This document shows positions 46,236 to 59,770 of a DNA stretch of 64,000 nucleotides, in pieces. The number at the start of each line of letters is the position of its first letter. Position 1 is the stretch's first letter. The notes under the pieces were generated by a model. The model worked only from the letters and a program-made list of their open reading frames with translations, did not search any database and was not told the origin of the DNA. The DNA is from Rattus norvegicus (taxonomy: Eukaryota > Chordata > Mammalia > Rodentia > Muridae): NCBI RefSeq assembly GCF_036323735.1, contig NC_086032.1:53966599-54030598 (forward strand), read 5' to 3'. The position numbers and the translations under genes were made by a program.

Positions 46236-47711
46236 GTGGCCCTCAAGGTCCAGATTTACATAAGTTAAGATCAAATGAAGGCTAGAAACTTCCAAATCTA
46301 GTCCTAGGGATAGATACAAGGGTTGTGGGCTTAGTCCAAGCTTTGTATTCTTAAAGCAGATATATATATCTCACCCCATCCCATCACCAAAGAAAATAAA
46401 AGCGACATTTACATTTACAGTGTATTTCTACTTGCCGTCCATTTATTCCTAAATCATAATGTGTTCTATTCCTTACTTGGGGTGAATATTAATCAAAACC
46501 AGAAAGAAATGAAAATATTAACATGTTGCAGTGGGTTATTTAGTGACTTTCAATTGGTTTCAATTGGAACATTTGGTTGTTTTTTAGTGTTCCATGTTTT
46601 ATAATGTAATTTAAAAGCCAGATACGTGTGCTCAATTTTATGGAAAATGCATGGTATTTTTTATATGCAAAAATATTTGTTTAGTAACCTTAAATATAAG
46701 CAAGTGAGCACACATTTTCAATGCTTTGTTTTTTGAATGGCTTTGGAAACAATCTTTCTCTCACACACAGCAAATACATTCACTCCAATTTATTTTCTGA
46801 CCCTATTTCTTTAAAAACAAAATATTCTAGCATCCTTGGAAATCAAGTGCATGGACTCTAATCAAATATACCCAGTGCATCTTGTTTTACCAGAAAATAG
46901 GAAAGTGTTCACACAACAGCATTAACTACCACCTTTATTAATGAGGCATGCCAAGGGAAGCAACTAAAATAGTTTATAATCAAAGATAGAGCATAATTGG
47001 AGTAAAACAAAGAGGTACTATTATAATATATATCCAAGTGTCACATTGTAAATAAATTATAGGATACATAACTAATTGATGCAAAATGTATAAAATATCT
47101 TTCTCAAAGTATACTAAAAGAAGTTCCTTGATTGCAGTCTATCTTTCTGTGAATTTCAGAAATAGAAGCAGGAAGAAAACAACTGCACAGTTTATCAAAG
47201 AGCCATCAATCCTACACAATACTTACAAGTAAAATAACTTTTAAAAGGGGTAATTTTCTGAAACAAAAAGGGATTGTACCTTCATATATATACATATATA
47301 TATGATATATTAAAAAGATATATAGATATATTTAGTCAAAGAGCAGCAATTACAGCACCACTGTAAAACACAGATTCCATCCTGGGCATGTTTTTCAAAT
47401 CGTTGTATATGTCACTGATTAATCATAATTAATACAGGTTTCCCTGAGTTCCTACATAATGTGAGAAGTTTAATGACATAATTGTCCTATGAGGCCCAAC
47501 AAAGTGGCCAATTTATAGCCAAGCTTGACCTAAACTTATCCTTTACTCTTCATATAATATATATTTCCTGATAATGCTTAAAATTGGATCCAAGAAAATT
47601 TTAAATTATATATTGGAAAAAGGTAGCATTATTTTCCTACTGCACAACAAAAGTGAACCCTACAGATACCTAAAGTATAATAGGTAGTATTGAACTTCTA
47701 ACTTTCCTTTT
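46236..47711. other. AT-rich DNA, no gene recognised
   Basis: Contains a TA-rich stretch at 47278-47335. No coding support. Confidence 0.5.
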
Positions 47712-49736
47712 TCTTTTAAATCTTTTTACTGGATATATTTTTATTTACATTTCTAATGTTATCCCCTTTCCAAGTTTCCTGTCCATAAACTCCCTATCCA
47801 ACCCTGGCTCCACCTTCTTCTATGAGGGTATTACCTCACCCATCTACTCACCCTTTCCTGCCTGCCTGCCCTGATATTTCCTTAAACTGGGGGCTGGGGG
47901 GGTCCGGCCTTGGCAGGACCAAGGGATTCTCCTCCCATTGGTCCTCAACAAGACCATCCTCAACTACATATGCATCTAAAGCCATGGGTCTGTCTATGTG
48001 TAATCTTTGGATGGTGGTTTAGTCCCTAGCAGCTCTGGTTAGTTGGTATTTTTGTTCTTTTGGGGTTGCAAACCCCTTCAGCCACTCAGTCCTTTCTCTC
48101 AATTCTCTATAGTGGCCTCCTTCTCAGTTTGATAGTTTTCTGCTAGCATTTGTCTCAGTAATTGTCATCCTCTGGCAGAGCCTTTCAGGTGGCAGCCATA
48201 TCAGGCTCCCATCAGAATCCTCTTTTTGGCATCAACAATATTGTCTGGGTTTGGTGGCGTTATATGTATGGGCTATATCCCCAGATGGGGTAGTTTTGGA
48301 TGGCCATTCCTTCAGTCTTTGCTCCAAATTTTGTCTCTATTCTTTCCTCCTATTAATACTTTTGTTCCCCCTTCTAGGAAGGAATGAAGCCATACTTTGG
48401 TGGTCTTTCTTGAGTTTCATGTGTTCTGTGGATTATATCTTGGGAAATTCAAACTTTTGGTCTGATATTCACTTATTAGTGAGTGCATGCCTAGTACAAT
48501 TTTTTTCTGATTGGGTTACCTCGTTCAGGATGATATTTTCTAGTTCCATTCATTTGCCTATAAATTTCAAGTTGTCATTGTTTTTAATAGCTGCATAGTA
48601 CTCCATTGTGTAAATGTACCACATTCTCTGTATTCATTCCTCTGTTGAGGGATATCAGGCTTATTTCCAGCTTCTGGCTATTATAAATAAGGCTGCTATG
48701 CACTTAGTAGAGCATGTGTCCTTGTTATATGTTGGAGCATCATTTGGGTATATACCCAGGAGTGGTATAGCTGCGTCCTCAGGTAGTAATATGTCTAGTT
48801 TTCTGAGGAACCTCAAACTGATTTCCAAACTGGTTGTACCAAATTACAATCCCACCAAAAATGGAGGAGTGTTCCTTTTTCTCCACATCCTCACCAGAAT
48901 CTGCTGTTCACTGAGTTTTTTTATCTTAGCCATTCTCACTGGTGTGAGATGGAATCTCAGGTTGTTTTGATTTGCGTTTCCCTGCTGACTAAGGACGTTG
49001 AACATTTCTTTAGGTACTTCTCAGCCATTCAATATTCCTCAGTTGAGAATATTTTGTTTAGTTCTGTACCCCAATTTTAATAGGAATATTTGATTCTCTG
49101 GAGTCTACCTTCTTGAGTTCTTTGTATATATGGGATATTAGCCCTCTGTGAGATGTAGGATTGTTAAAAGATCAAAAACCTAACCAGAGCAATCAGATAA
49201 AAAATGGAGGTCAAAGTGATACAAATTGGAAAGAAAGAAGCCAAAATATCACTATTTGAAGATGATATGATAGTATACTTTTGATCCCCAAAATTCCACC
49301 TACAACTGATAAATAACTTTAGCAAAGTGGCTGGATATAAAATTAACTAAACAAATCAGTAGCCTTCCTGTACTCAAAGGACAAAAAGGCTAACAAAGGA
49401 ATTAGGGAAACAACACTGTTCACAATAGTCACAAACAATATAAAATTCCTCGGTGTGACTTTTTTCAAGCAAGTGAAAGATCTGTATGATAAGAACTACA
49501 AGTCTCTGAAGAAAGAAATCGAATAAGATCTCAAAAGATGGAAAAGACTTCCCATGCTCATGGATTGACAGGATTATTCTTGTAAAAATGGCCATTTAGC
49601 AAAAGCAATCTACAGATTCAGTGCAATCCCCATAAAATTCCAACTCAATTACTCATAGAGTTAGAAAGAGTAATTTGCAAATTTATTTGGAATAACAAAA
49701 AAAGGATAGTGTCAACTATCCCAAACAATAAAAAGA
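47712..49736 (-). mobile_element. L1 with a 5' inversion (twin-priming structure)
   Basis: Bases 47712-49170 are - strand L1: T-rich tail, 3' UTR and ORF2 C terminus. At about 49171-49178 the orientation flips: 49178-49736 is + strand ORF2 reverse transcriptase sequence (nucleotides equivalent to 17155-17745 of the intact copy, including a mutated catalytic box, ttgaagatgat where the intact copy has tttgcagatgat). About 520 bases of ORF2 between the two parts are missing. This is the known product of twin priming. No ORF survives. No flanking duplication was found by eye. Confidence 0.9.
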
Positions 49737-52700
49737 ATTTTTATCATTTCAAATTCTTTCCTCATGAGTAGCACCTATAATTTATATAAAAACAGATAGT
49801 TGAGAATTGCCTAAGTCTTGTTACAAAGGCACCTACAGTGAACACATGCTAGCCATATGATTTCAAATTTCTGTGAATATCTGTGGCAGTGATTTCTAGA
49901 TCTTGCCCTTGGATATTTAACACTGCCACTTTCTTCACTTGTTCTGCTGTTTTCGGATTTTCTTAGGTACATACTTATTTGTCTGTGTTTGTATGTCAAT
50001 GTTTCTAAGTCTAGATTCCTTTCTGTTTCAGATAGTATTTCTCAAAGTCCTAAACCTTTAATATGAATTACAGACTTTGATCTCTGTTTAAAATTGGTAT
50101 ATGAGAACACATGCCAGGTAAAAGAGGAAATGCCATCTATTCTCTTCCTAGACATTCTGATCTGAATTTAGAAATGGGGGGGTGTTCTAATTCTGACTGC
50201 TCATTCAATATGAATTACAAATTTAGAGTGAAGTGTGAAAGCACTAGAACCATATAAGGAGTATTAACTTTTAGTGAATATAACTGTGCTATGTGTGTGA
50301 CCTGAAAGGAAAAGAGAAAAACTAGACTATCTAATACTGGAAAATATTAAGAGAAAGAGAGTACTATACTTTAATTTTTATAGTTTGGAAACCTTTGAAC
50401 TTTGAAAATTCTTGTTCCATGCTAGATACTTGTAGTTTACCAGAAACACAGGTAATGGTTTAATTACATGCTTTTTACTATGAAGTTCTCCTGGTAAAAC
50501 TAATTTTTTCACTTGGTAGCCCTAATCACTGAGCATCATCTCATTATGAAAAGGTAAGATGCTGTTTTTTTATTAGAGTGTTTTCCGTAGCATGTGATGT
50601 CAAACATAGGATTTTCTCCCTTAATGTCTTTTCATCAGAAACCAGGAGACTAATTCATACTATATTTTTTTTTTGATCCCGAGAGCCAAATGTTAAGACT
50701 GAATTATTTATTGGTTTAAATTTTATTACCTAATTACTATAGAATAGAAAAGAGTTTTGACATTATTGTTAAAATAGTGATGAAATGCTAATATAATCAT
50801 GGACATAAAGTATCATTGAGGGTTTGAAATATAAAGCACATTAATGAGAACAATGGAGGAGAAAGTGTGTAGACAGTGTTTGTACACACCTGTGCTTATC
50901 AGCCTGTGTACATTGGGGAAATGGCAGTATATCATTAGAGCAACTTTACAGAAATGAAAGTTTCATCATGATTCTTATTAGTCCTGGTGATTTGGCTTAG
51001 AGGCATTTCTTTACAAATATATCTCTTTATGGAATAACCTTTTTAGGAAAAATAAAAAAATTTAGAATTAGAATATGGATAGTATGAGAAACCATATATT
51101 ACTAGAACTTTTAGTCTCTTTTATGCTGAGAAATTCACAGGAGATGTGTCTAAGAGCTTTATGAATGAATGTACTTTGTGTGAGAAATCAAGAGAACAAC
51201 AGATGTTGGTTTCATAGGATATACAGGTTCTGTATCCTTGTGTGTTTCAGTTGTTTCTTAGCAATAAGAATATAGCTCATGACTATTGGATGTCATTTTG
51301 TAGTTCCTTTCCTTTTTAAACTTTTCCATTCCTTATTTTATTATTTCTTTCATTCTATCAATATAGTTTAATAGGTCTATAGTACAATAACAAGGAGTCT
51401 GACAAGTCAACTCTTGCCTCCATATATTTGCATAGCATGAATATTTTCATTGGTAAACTGGAGGAAACTGACCTGAGGCCAATCCAATATGTCATTGGAA
51501 ATTTCTCCTCATGCCTAATTAACAGATGAAAGTCTAAGGTTATGATCCTTCAATGCATCTTGATAAGATAACTAAGTTTAGAGGTTAGGATCTTGTATTG
51601 GTATTTGAGCATACACATATACTTTTACCCTGAGGCCAGTGAGAGTTTTGAAATGTACTCCAATACTGAATAATCCATGATTTAAGGACTACATGTCATA
51701 TTCTGATTGAGCTTACTTTGGTTTGGCAACTTTTTTCCCTTCTGCTGTTATTGATACAATACACAGATTTATAAAGAAATTAGGTCTTTTGGGGGTCTCA
51801 TTAGTCTGGAAAAGACTAATGGACAACATTTAGTGGTGGTTTTCTTACAGGTACAGTTGGTACAAGGTGCTTATGAGCAAGAAGCTCAAGTGTAAGCAAG
51901 AAGCAGGAAGTGTATTTGACACCCACCAGAAACATTTTTGACAGAGCCACCTCAAGATAAATTATTAATCTCATTATTCCATTAAGCCATCAATGAAATC
52001 AATTAAGTCAGATCTCTAATTGCTTTTAAAAGGTCCCACCTGGATCTACTTTTTAATAACTCATAAAGAAGATTAAATTTCAGGATGAATATTAGTATGA
52101 AAGCCATGTTCAAACTATCAAAACAAGCAGCTCATTATCATACATTTGAAGTAAGTAAGAGGTTTATTAACTAATTGCTTTTCTGCACCCAAGAGTTCAA
52201 AACATTTAGTCTGCATTTACTCCTTGGAGTCTTAACTGGGCAGAACCACACTGTCAACTGAACATGCTCATCTAGAAGTTAAATCTACAGAAAGATCTAT
52301 TTTCTAACTTTCAGGTCCATGGTATTATCCACTTCTGTTAGGTCAGAAGCCCTCTGTGGTTTTAGTAGCTACTGGATGGAGAGGGATTGTATTAAATATT
52401 GTCTTGTTTTATAAACAAGAAGGTTTCTTAACCTTCTATTTAAAATTGTAAAACCTGTTATTCAGATTATTTTCAGAATAACAAAATACACACATCCATT
52501 AATTTTCAATAGGGAAGAATTGATTGGGGAAGGGCTTCACTGATTTCATTCAAAGTTTTTTGCTTCACAGTCTCAGCATGATGGCCAAAAATTCATAGAA
52601 GGCAAAATTGTTTCCTTCCTTCTATCCTATAAATGATAAAGATAGGGATAAAGTTGCAGGGTCCCAATTTACTTTATAAGGTACACTAAATGATCTATAT

Positions 52701-52766
52701 TCTCTAATTACTTCACATGTCCTAAAGATACCTGTTCCATAAGTAACAAAGAGTGCACACCAGACC
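49737..52766. other. Intergenic DNA, no gene recognised
   Basis: AT-rich. The stretch 51830-52120 (ctattccattaagcc, aaaaggtcccacctgg) resembles an ancient mammalian repeat, but too weakly for a call. Confidence 0.45.
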
Positions 52767-53062
52767 TTTTTTTTTTTGTATTGGATTTTTATTTACATAT
52801 GAAATGCTATGCCATTTGCTGTTTTCCCCTCCAGAAACCCGCTATCCCACCCCCCATCCCATGCTTCTATGAGGGTGCTCCCTCATCCACCCACTCACTC
52901 CCTCCTCTCTACCCTGACATTCCCCTACACTGGGAAATCGAGCTTTGATAGGACCAAGATCCTCTCCTCCCATTTGATGCCCAACAAGGCCATCCTTTGT
53001 TATATATGTGGATGGAGCCATTAGGTCCATTTTTGTGTTCTCTTGGGATGGTGTTTTTGCCT
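52767..53062 (-). mobile_element. 5'-truncated L1 3' UTR, - strand
   Basis: T-rich tail (52767-52778), then complement of the L1 3' UTR: tttatttacatatgaaatgc, 'tcccatgcttctatgagggt', 'ggaccaagatcctctcctcc'. About 0.3 kb. Confidence 0.88.
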
Positions 53063-54553
53063 TAAACACACGATTTTTGATATTTTCAGACCCTCAACCA
53101 TACAGAGAAATTCTAAACTAAAATATATCTAACTTTTGCTCCTGTGAAGAGACTGTGTGTGTGTCTGTGTGTGTGTTTTGTTTTTAAATATATGTCTAGT
53201 TATAATAACTCATACACATAAGGTCCCTGTCTGAAGATGAGTTGTAAAATGTAACATCTATACGCTGAGCAAACTCCAACAAATTTACAAGTACAAAGTT
53301 TGTATAAGAACTGTGTTACAGAGTTTCAAACCTTCCGTGCACATAAAATTCTACTTGCAATATGGCTATATCAATGGTTTTTATGCAACAGGTCTTTCTT
53401 TGCTTCTTTATTCTTCTTTATTTCTTGTACACATTTTATTTTGAGTATTTTTAAAATGTATTTGCAAGTTTTCATAGGCTACTGCCTATGTCATTTTCAA
53501 CCTTTATTCCTCCATGCAACCTTTCCATTTTCCCTAGCAAATCCCTCTTAAGTAGATGAACTCCTCTAAAATTATTTACATGACTTATTACATATACACA
53601 GGTACATATAATTAGATATAAATAATAGAGATGTTATAAATAGTATTGCTATATAGATAGATTTAGATAGATATAGATGCCATGCATATAGAAATAAAAA
53701 TAAAATCGAGACAGAGATAGAGATATGCAAGTGCATTATACTTAAACAAATTATAATTAGGTATCCATATTCATTTACTGTATATAACCTCTTTATTCAT
53801 AGGGACAGAATCTGTGCAACAGTATACTCTGTCCTTCCAAGTCTGTGAGCATATTAACTAGCAGACATAGGTGGCTAGAATTTGAAAGCCCTGAACTTCC
53901 ACCTACTTAGAGATATTTTTTAAACACTCATTAGAACTTTGTTCTATAGGCATAGAAAATATGTCTACTTAAATAATATTTAGTATATAATTGACGATTG
54001 TTATTTTATCATTGCCCTTCAAATAAATAATGTTTGACTAGCTTGTTCATTTTAAAATGAAAATTAGTCCTTACATTTTTAATCAAAATTATTCTCAAGA
54101 TTGTTAACACATATTTATACATTTCTTCCAGAGTGGAGGGAGCAATAATTTGAAACTATAACAAGTTAACAAATTTGTTAACTCAGTGTAGCACCTTTGG
54201 TTTTAATTAGCTTCATGGAGTTTTTGAGGCTTACTGAAATAATATTTTTTCCTTTGAGAATTAAACACTGTTTGAGAAAAAGACGAAAGGAGAAAGGAGG
54301 TAAGAAAAAACAGGAGAAAGCAAACATAAATGAGATAGGAATGTGACTAAAACTGTTGCTCGAAAATTTCTCCAAGGAAAGAAACACTAAAATGTATTGT
54401 GTTTGTAAATGTAAAAATGTAAAATGTCAAATACATTGACACATCATAATATAAACAACTGGACTACTGTGATTCAAAAATTACCCTGCAATGCAAACTT
54501 AGAGAACCTCTGCCAATAGCCTGTTGAAGTCTTTTGAAGATACCCTTGTACAA
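53063..54553. other. AT-rich DNA with short simple repeats
   Basis: (TG)n-like tract at 53154-53178 and GATA-rich patch at about 53651-53730. No gene recognised. Confidence 0.5.
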
Positions 54554-54568
54554 AGGCCAGTGATTCCT
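54554..54568. repeat. Left target-site duplication of the ID SINE
   Basis: aggccagtgattcct, identical to 54689-54703. Confidence 0.95.
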
Positions 54569-54688
54569 TTTTTTTTCTTTTTTCTTTTTTTTTTCTTTTT
54601 CTTCATTTTTCTTTTCAGAGCTGGGGACCGAACCCAGGGCCTTGCGCTTGCTAGGCAAGCGCTCTACCACTGAGCTAAATCCCCAACC
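54569..54688 (-). mobile_element. ID SINE, - strand, recent
   Basis: T-rich tail with C interruptions, then the complement of a consensus-like ID body: ctggggaccgaacccagggc, 'gcgcttgctaggcaagcgct', 'ctaccactgagctaaatccc'. Both pol III boxes are intact. Perfect 15-bp duplications flank it, so it is probably among the younger insertions here. Confidence 0.96.
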
Positions 54689-54703
54689 AGGCCAGTGATT
54701 CCT
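54689..54703. repeat. Right target-site duplication of the ID SINE
   Basis: Identical to 54554-54568. Confidence 0.95.
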
Positions 54704-56236
54704 AATCTTGCCTCTAGTGTTTTCTAGCTTTGGTTCCTACTGTAAGTTTTCAGCTAGGGAACAGTAAAAGCCTCTTTTAGTGTCTAATCATTCTGTATTT
54801 TCTCAAATGCCCCTAATCTATTTACTTTTTCAGTAAATGTTTTATAAACAGCCATATGATCAGGTTGATAATATGAACTTCAAATGTTTTTATTTGATAA
54901 AATCTGCATAAATCCCTGACAGTGTATCACAACTATTGCAGTGTCTAATATAATCAATTAAAATCTCTGTTACTTTCTCTGATCCTTTGAATGTATTCAC
55001 TTTGCACATCTATAAACTAATATAATGAGTAATGTGCATCAATTGTTTTGCTGTTTACTATGATAAAGATCTTGACAGAAGCAGTTTAAGGAAAGTAGGA
55101 GGTATATTGGCGCTTTCATTTCCCATTATAAATTAGATGCTAAAATTTGAAGGCAGAGTCAAAATGTTAAAATTGAATATGAAGCATTCCCACTAGGGTC
55201 CTGTTCTTAAATTCGTGGATCTCTGGTGATATCAGTGTTCGAACCACTGAGGAACCACTAGGAGACGAAACCTCTGGAAGAATTAGGTCCCCTAGACAGG
55301 GCCTGGAATTTTTGTAGCATGGGTCCACCTCCTCTCTGTTTGCTCTTTTGGTACTGAACCTATGTCTTTCTTGCTTTGATTAACTGTACCCATAAGACTT
55401 TCACAACAAACTTCCTTTCCTTAAGTGATTCTGTTCAAATGTTTGGTCAAAGCAATGACAAAATTCACTAATACACATAGAAGTAAAAGCTAATCCATCC
55501 AGTGGCTCACTGTGTATCAGACTAGCCTGGAATTTGTTATCCCTCTGCAGCAGTGTTCTTAGATTTCATGAGTGTCTAACAATATCACAAAATGTACTAC
55601 TAAGCCAGTTATTATCATTTTACAGATACAAGCCTGTCATTGTCAAAATCAGAAATCAAAGAAATAATATCACAATTTGTCCCCAAGCCAGTCTCGATCA
55701 ATGTGAGTCTCATTATCACATATGTAAAGAGACAAGCATAGGTATAAGATGCTGACATTCCCTTCTTGATATAAAATCAACTGAGTCAAAAACTTTGTAA
55801 CTCTAGATACCATGTACCGTCTCTGAGGAATTTTGTATAAACAGTTCATGAAGATTTCAGATGTCTGTCTTTCCCTGTTTATTTTGGGTCAGTTCTTCCT
55901 ACTCACTCATTCTTTTGAGCCTAATATTTCCCAATTTATTAACCTTGGAAACTGAATCCCTACTTCAAATGAAACTAACTAAACAACTAATTAGTTATTA
56001 TTACTAGTTCATATATAGAGTTGTCTCCTCAGTCTCTGCCACCAACCCAACCTTAGTTTAGAAATCCTTATCACATCCTTGTCTCAGAGATTGGGAATTT
56101 CCCTTGTATATGCTAGTAAAGCAAGGAAATTCAATTGATCCATTACAGAAACTTTCTATGCTGCAGGACTGTTCTCTCTTCAGGTGCTGAACAGACACCA
56201 CTCTTGCTTGAGACCTAAGTTAACTACCAGTGCATC
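54704..56236. other. Intergenic DNA, no gene recognised
   Basis: No repeat or coding feature I can support. Confidence 0.5.
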
Positions 56237-56285
56237 CCTTCCCCTCCTTCATCCTTCCCCTCCAACAAAATGAAGGAGGGGAAGG
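56237..56285. repeat. Perfect 16-bp inverted repeat (hairpin)
   Basis: ccttcccctccttcat at 56237-56252 and its exact complement atgaaggaggggaagg at 56270-56285, with a 17-base spacer. Confidence 0.95.
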
Positions 56286-56312
56286 TACCCCTAGTATGGT
56301 ACCCCTAGTATG
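56285..56312. repeat. Perfect 14-bp tandem duplication
   Basis: gtacccctagtatg twice, at 56285-56298 and 56299-56312, touching the hairpin. Confidence 0.95.
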
Positions 56313-56899
56313 CTACAGCTAAACACATTGGGCTCTCCTGCAAATACTGTCCACTACCTTTGGACTCTTTGCCATCATTGGTCAGACCCAGGATACTGTT
56401 TTCTACTTATGAGAACTGTTTTGGAACTGGACCGCTAGTCTTTCTTATGAACATGTCAGTATCATTCTCCTCTCTTCTGTCTTGTTGCTGACATCACACT
56501 CTTCACTAAGGAGGGACTGTTTAAAGTAAAAGTCTATAATCCAGATGAGAAAATAAGAGTTAGGACAAGTCAGACTCTGAATCCTAAATCCCATAGAAGC
56601 CCCCTAACTAAAACACAAGCATCATTCATTTTGTCCAGAAAGTGACAAAGCAAGAGCAACCAAAGATCTGAACAGCTATTCAACAAAGGTGAGACCAGAG
56701 ATCCACACCTAGAACATCATAAACATTATAACTTAAAAGGCCTAAACTTTATTAAAAAAAAATATAAGCATGAACAGCCAAGGCAAAATGCTTTCTCTAG
56801 AAGTCAGCAATCTTTGCACAAATTGCGCAAGAAAAGCAATTTCACTGGTTTCATAGAAGTAACAGACAAATATTTCAAAATAGCAATTATGAATATGTT
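56313..56899. other. Intergenic DNA, nothing firm
   Basis: May include the old 5' part of the L1 remnant that follows. Confidence 0.4.
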
Positions 56900-57070
56900 C
56901 ATGAAACTGAAAGAAAATATGGATGTTTGCTTCAATGAAGACTGTGAGAGCACCAACACATAATGAAATAATGAAAACAATTCAAGAATGAAAACATAAT
57001 CTATCAAAGAAATAGCATCACTAAGTGCCAAACTGAAATTAAACTCGAAATCAAAAACCCAGGAAGTCAA
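56900..57070 (+). mobile_element. Ancient L1 ORF1 coiled-coil remnant
   Basis: aactgaaattaaactcgaaa and 'tcaaaaacccaggaagtcaa' resemble the ORF1 coiled-coil region of old rodent L1 subfamilies. No frame is left. Weakly supported. Confidence 0.4.
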
Positions 57071-57159
57071 ACAAATATTCTGAGATCAGACTATCACTCA
57101 ACCTTCATGAGATAAGTTTGTTCTTGCAGCAGATGAGAGTTAACACAGAGAGACCCAAA

Positions 57160-57425
57160 TCTGGACAATATGCACATAGTGAGAGACCTGGATCATTCAG
57201 TCCCAAATGAGATATATTTTGCCAAAACCTCTGCCATCAAGGTTCAGGGGTCCATGAAGATGAGGAGGCAAAATGATTTTAAGAGTCAGGAGTGGTGGAT
57301 AACTTCATGAAAACAGGTCACAACAAATTTGGCAGTAGCCTCACAGACATTTGAAGCATCCACAAAACTTGCACAAATTCAAGCCCTACAAAATTTCAGT
57401 ACAGACAAAAGAAAGTAGATATAAA
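57160..57425. repeat. Old rodent interspersed repeat, second copy
   Basis: gatcattcagtcccaaatga, 'aagatgaggaggcaaaatga' and 'aacttgcacaaattcaagcc' belong, as far as I can tell, to the same dispersed repeat as 10330-11060, in the opposite orientation. Confidence 0.45.
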
Positions 57426-57431
57426 GTAATG

Positions 57432-57745
57432 TCATTGTTTAAGTTCCATTGCTATAAAAACACATCACATCATAACCAAGGCAACTCTTATAAAGTTGTT
57501 GGGGGTGGCATAACTTTTCAAATGTTTAGTCCAGTATTGTGAGAAGCACAGTGCTGAGAAAGGGCTGAGAGTTCTACATCTTGATCCACAGGCAGCAGAA
57601 GGAGACTATGTGTCACACTGGGCATATGCTGAGCATATAAGATACCTCAGAGCCTGCCCCCACTTCCTCCAACAAGGCCTCACCTCCTAATAGTGTCATT
57701 TCCTGTGGGCCATAAATTAACCCATATGAGTACATTGAGGGCATA
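57432..57745 (-). repeat. URR1-like rodent repeat, - strand
   Basis: ataaccaaggcaactcttat, 'gctgagagttctacatcttg', 'caacaaggcctcacctccta' and 'atagtgtcatttcctg' follow the reverse order of the URR1 group. Diverged, no ORF. Confidence 0.6.
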
Positions 57746-59074
57746 CCTATTCATAATAGTACCACTAGTAGTACTGTCTCAGTCTATATGCTTGTAAGAA
57801 AAATAGTGATGGCTTCAAAATATGCACCTGAATGACAGATAAATAGTAATAATTCCTTTAGGAACAAGGCACTGGTAAGATGGACACCACTATACCTCAC
57901 ATATATGAGATATGTACAAGAATACACAGCTGAAGAAAATTTCACCTTTTAAGTATGTGATTAATCTGAGATGGCTTCACAGATTTTGAATGGATAATTG
58001 CCCATTCTGGGATAACACTTTATATTCGTTTATAAAACCTTCATGTTTTTAATACAACATTTCTAAAAGAAAGTTTTATAAAAAAAGAAGTTACTCTTAT
58101 GGCTCAAGTTTATTATGTCACATTATGTCACTAACCCTTTACATGTTACAATCAAATCCATTTTCCTATTCAGAGAATAAAATAATACACTGATCCCTTA
58201 GGTCAAGCTTAGAACATTCAAAGTTAATGAGATTTTTATTTCCATGTCTTTTCAATCTTTTTATTAATCCTTGCATTGATCCTTCAAAATAGGTTCACAA
58301 AATAAAATTATTTTTATAATTACAGAATTTTTATTAAAAAATCACAAAAGTCACTGACTTCAAAACAGTAAATGACTTGAAGAATCAATTAGGAAAGTTG
58401 CTGTTCATGTTTCATAGATAGTTATTGCTATGAAATAAAGATAAATTACAGCAAATAGTTTCAATTTAATAGTTCTGATAGTAGATTTAGCCTTAGGTGA
58501 GACTGACTAAAATCTTGAGAAATAATGTAATCTGTTTATGTAATTCTGACTGGGATCTTTTTCTATATTGATTACAATCGTGCTTGAGAATAAGAATTTT
58601 ATAAAATATATTAATTTTAGACCTAACATATAATTGTATAAAGGTCAGGTGCCTTAAACCAAGTAGTGTTGTTTTCTGACAATTTTGGTGGCATTATCCA
58701 AGATCAAGTTACCAAAGGTGTTGGTTTCTCCTAAAACATTTTTCTTGACTCATTGATGCCTTTCTTCTGTTTATGTCTTTTCATGGCTTTGCCTATTTCT
58801 AATATTCTGGTGGATTCTTTCTTCTCACAAATTCTCCAGTCTTATTAAAATAGGGATGCTTCCCAAACTCATTTAAAACCTTACAACTCTAAAAATTTTA
58901 TCTCCAAATATATTCCAAATACCCAGGATTGTAATATCCACATATGAATTTAATAGAAATATAGTTAAATCTATAGGACATATATAGCCAGTTTCCTAGG
59001 GTTAAATAAGTGAACTTTTTAAAAAATTTGTGTCTGTTCTGTTATAGCATGTTGAAATGACCAATAGCCATGTT
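57746..59074. other. AT-rich DNA, no gene recognised
   Basis: No feature supported. Confidence 0.5.
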
Positions 59075-59770
59075 ATAGAAAGATAAGCTATCCCACAGCC
59101 AAACCTCTGACCCACAATTTTTCCTGTCTCAAAGAGATGCAGGGATGGAAATGGAGAAGAACCTGAGGAAAAGAAAGTCCACCAACAGGCCAAAACTGGG
59201 TTCCAGCTAAAGGGGAGGCCCCAAGACCTGGCACCATTAATGAAGTTATGGGGCGTTCACAAAAAGGGACCCACCATGACTGCTCTCCAAAATACCAAAC
59301 AAGCAGCTGAGTCAGATGCAGATATGTGCACCCAACCAATGAACAGAAGCTGCTGACTCCTCTAGATGAATTAGGGAAAAGCTGGTGGAATCTTAGGAAG
59401 AAGGAGGACCTGCAGTCTTAATTAATCTGGACCCCTGAGATCTTTTAGACACTGATCACCAACCAGGCAGCATACACCAGATGAGATGAAGCTCCCAACA
59501 GGTATAAAGCAGAAAACTGCCTGGACTGGGTTCAGTCATTGAAGATGCCTCTTATCCTCAAGAGACTGGAGGCCCCAGGAAGTTTAGAGGCCTGGTGGGG
59601 TGGGTGGCCTGGGTGTGGTGGGGACATCCTTGTGGGGACAGGGTGTGGGAGTGTGGGGGAGGGGGAGAAGGTATGGAATGTGGAAAACTGGTGTATGGGG
59701 GGTGGACTAGGACCCCTACACCCAATAAAATCTGGAAGGTAAAAATAAATTTGAAAAAAAAAAAGAAAAA
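59075..59770 (+). mobile_element. Old L1 3' UTR (Lx-type), + strand
   Basis: Blocks 'tgtctcaaagagatgcaggg', 'aagactggaggccccaggaa' region, a G-rich segment 59595-59705 and a terminal aataaaatctggaaggtaa plus A-rich tail indicate an L1 3' UTR from a subfamily different from the others in the window. The open frames 59539-59742 and 59595-59861 lie in its G-rich part and are not genes. Confidence 0.65.

Noticed and set aside
47712..49760. Target-site duplication around the inverted L1
   Set aside because: Short T-rich matches exist on both sides, but none is longer than expected in such DNA.
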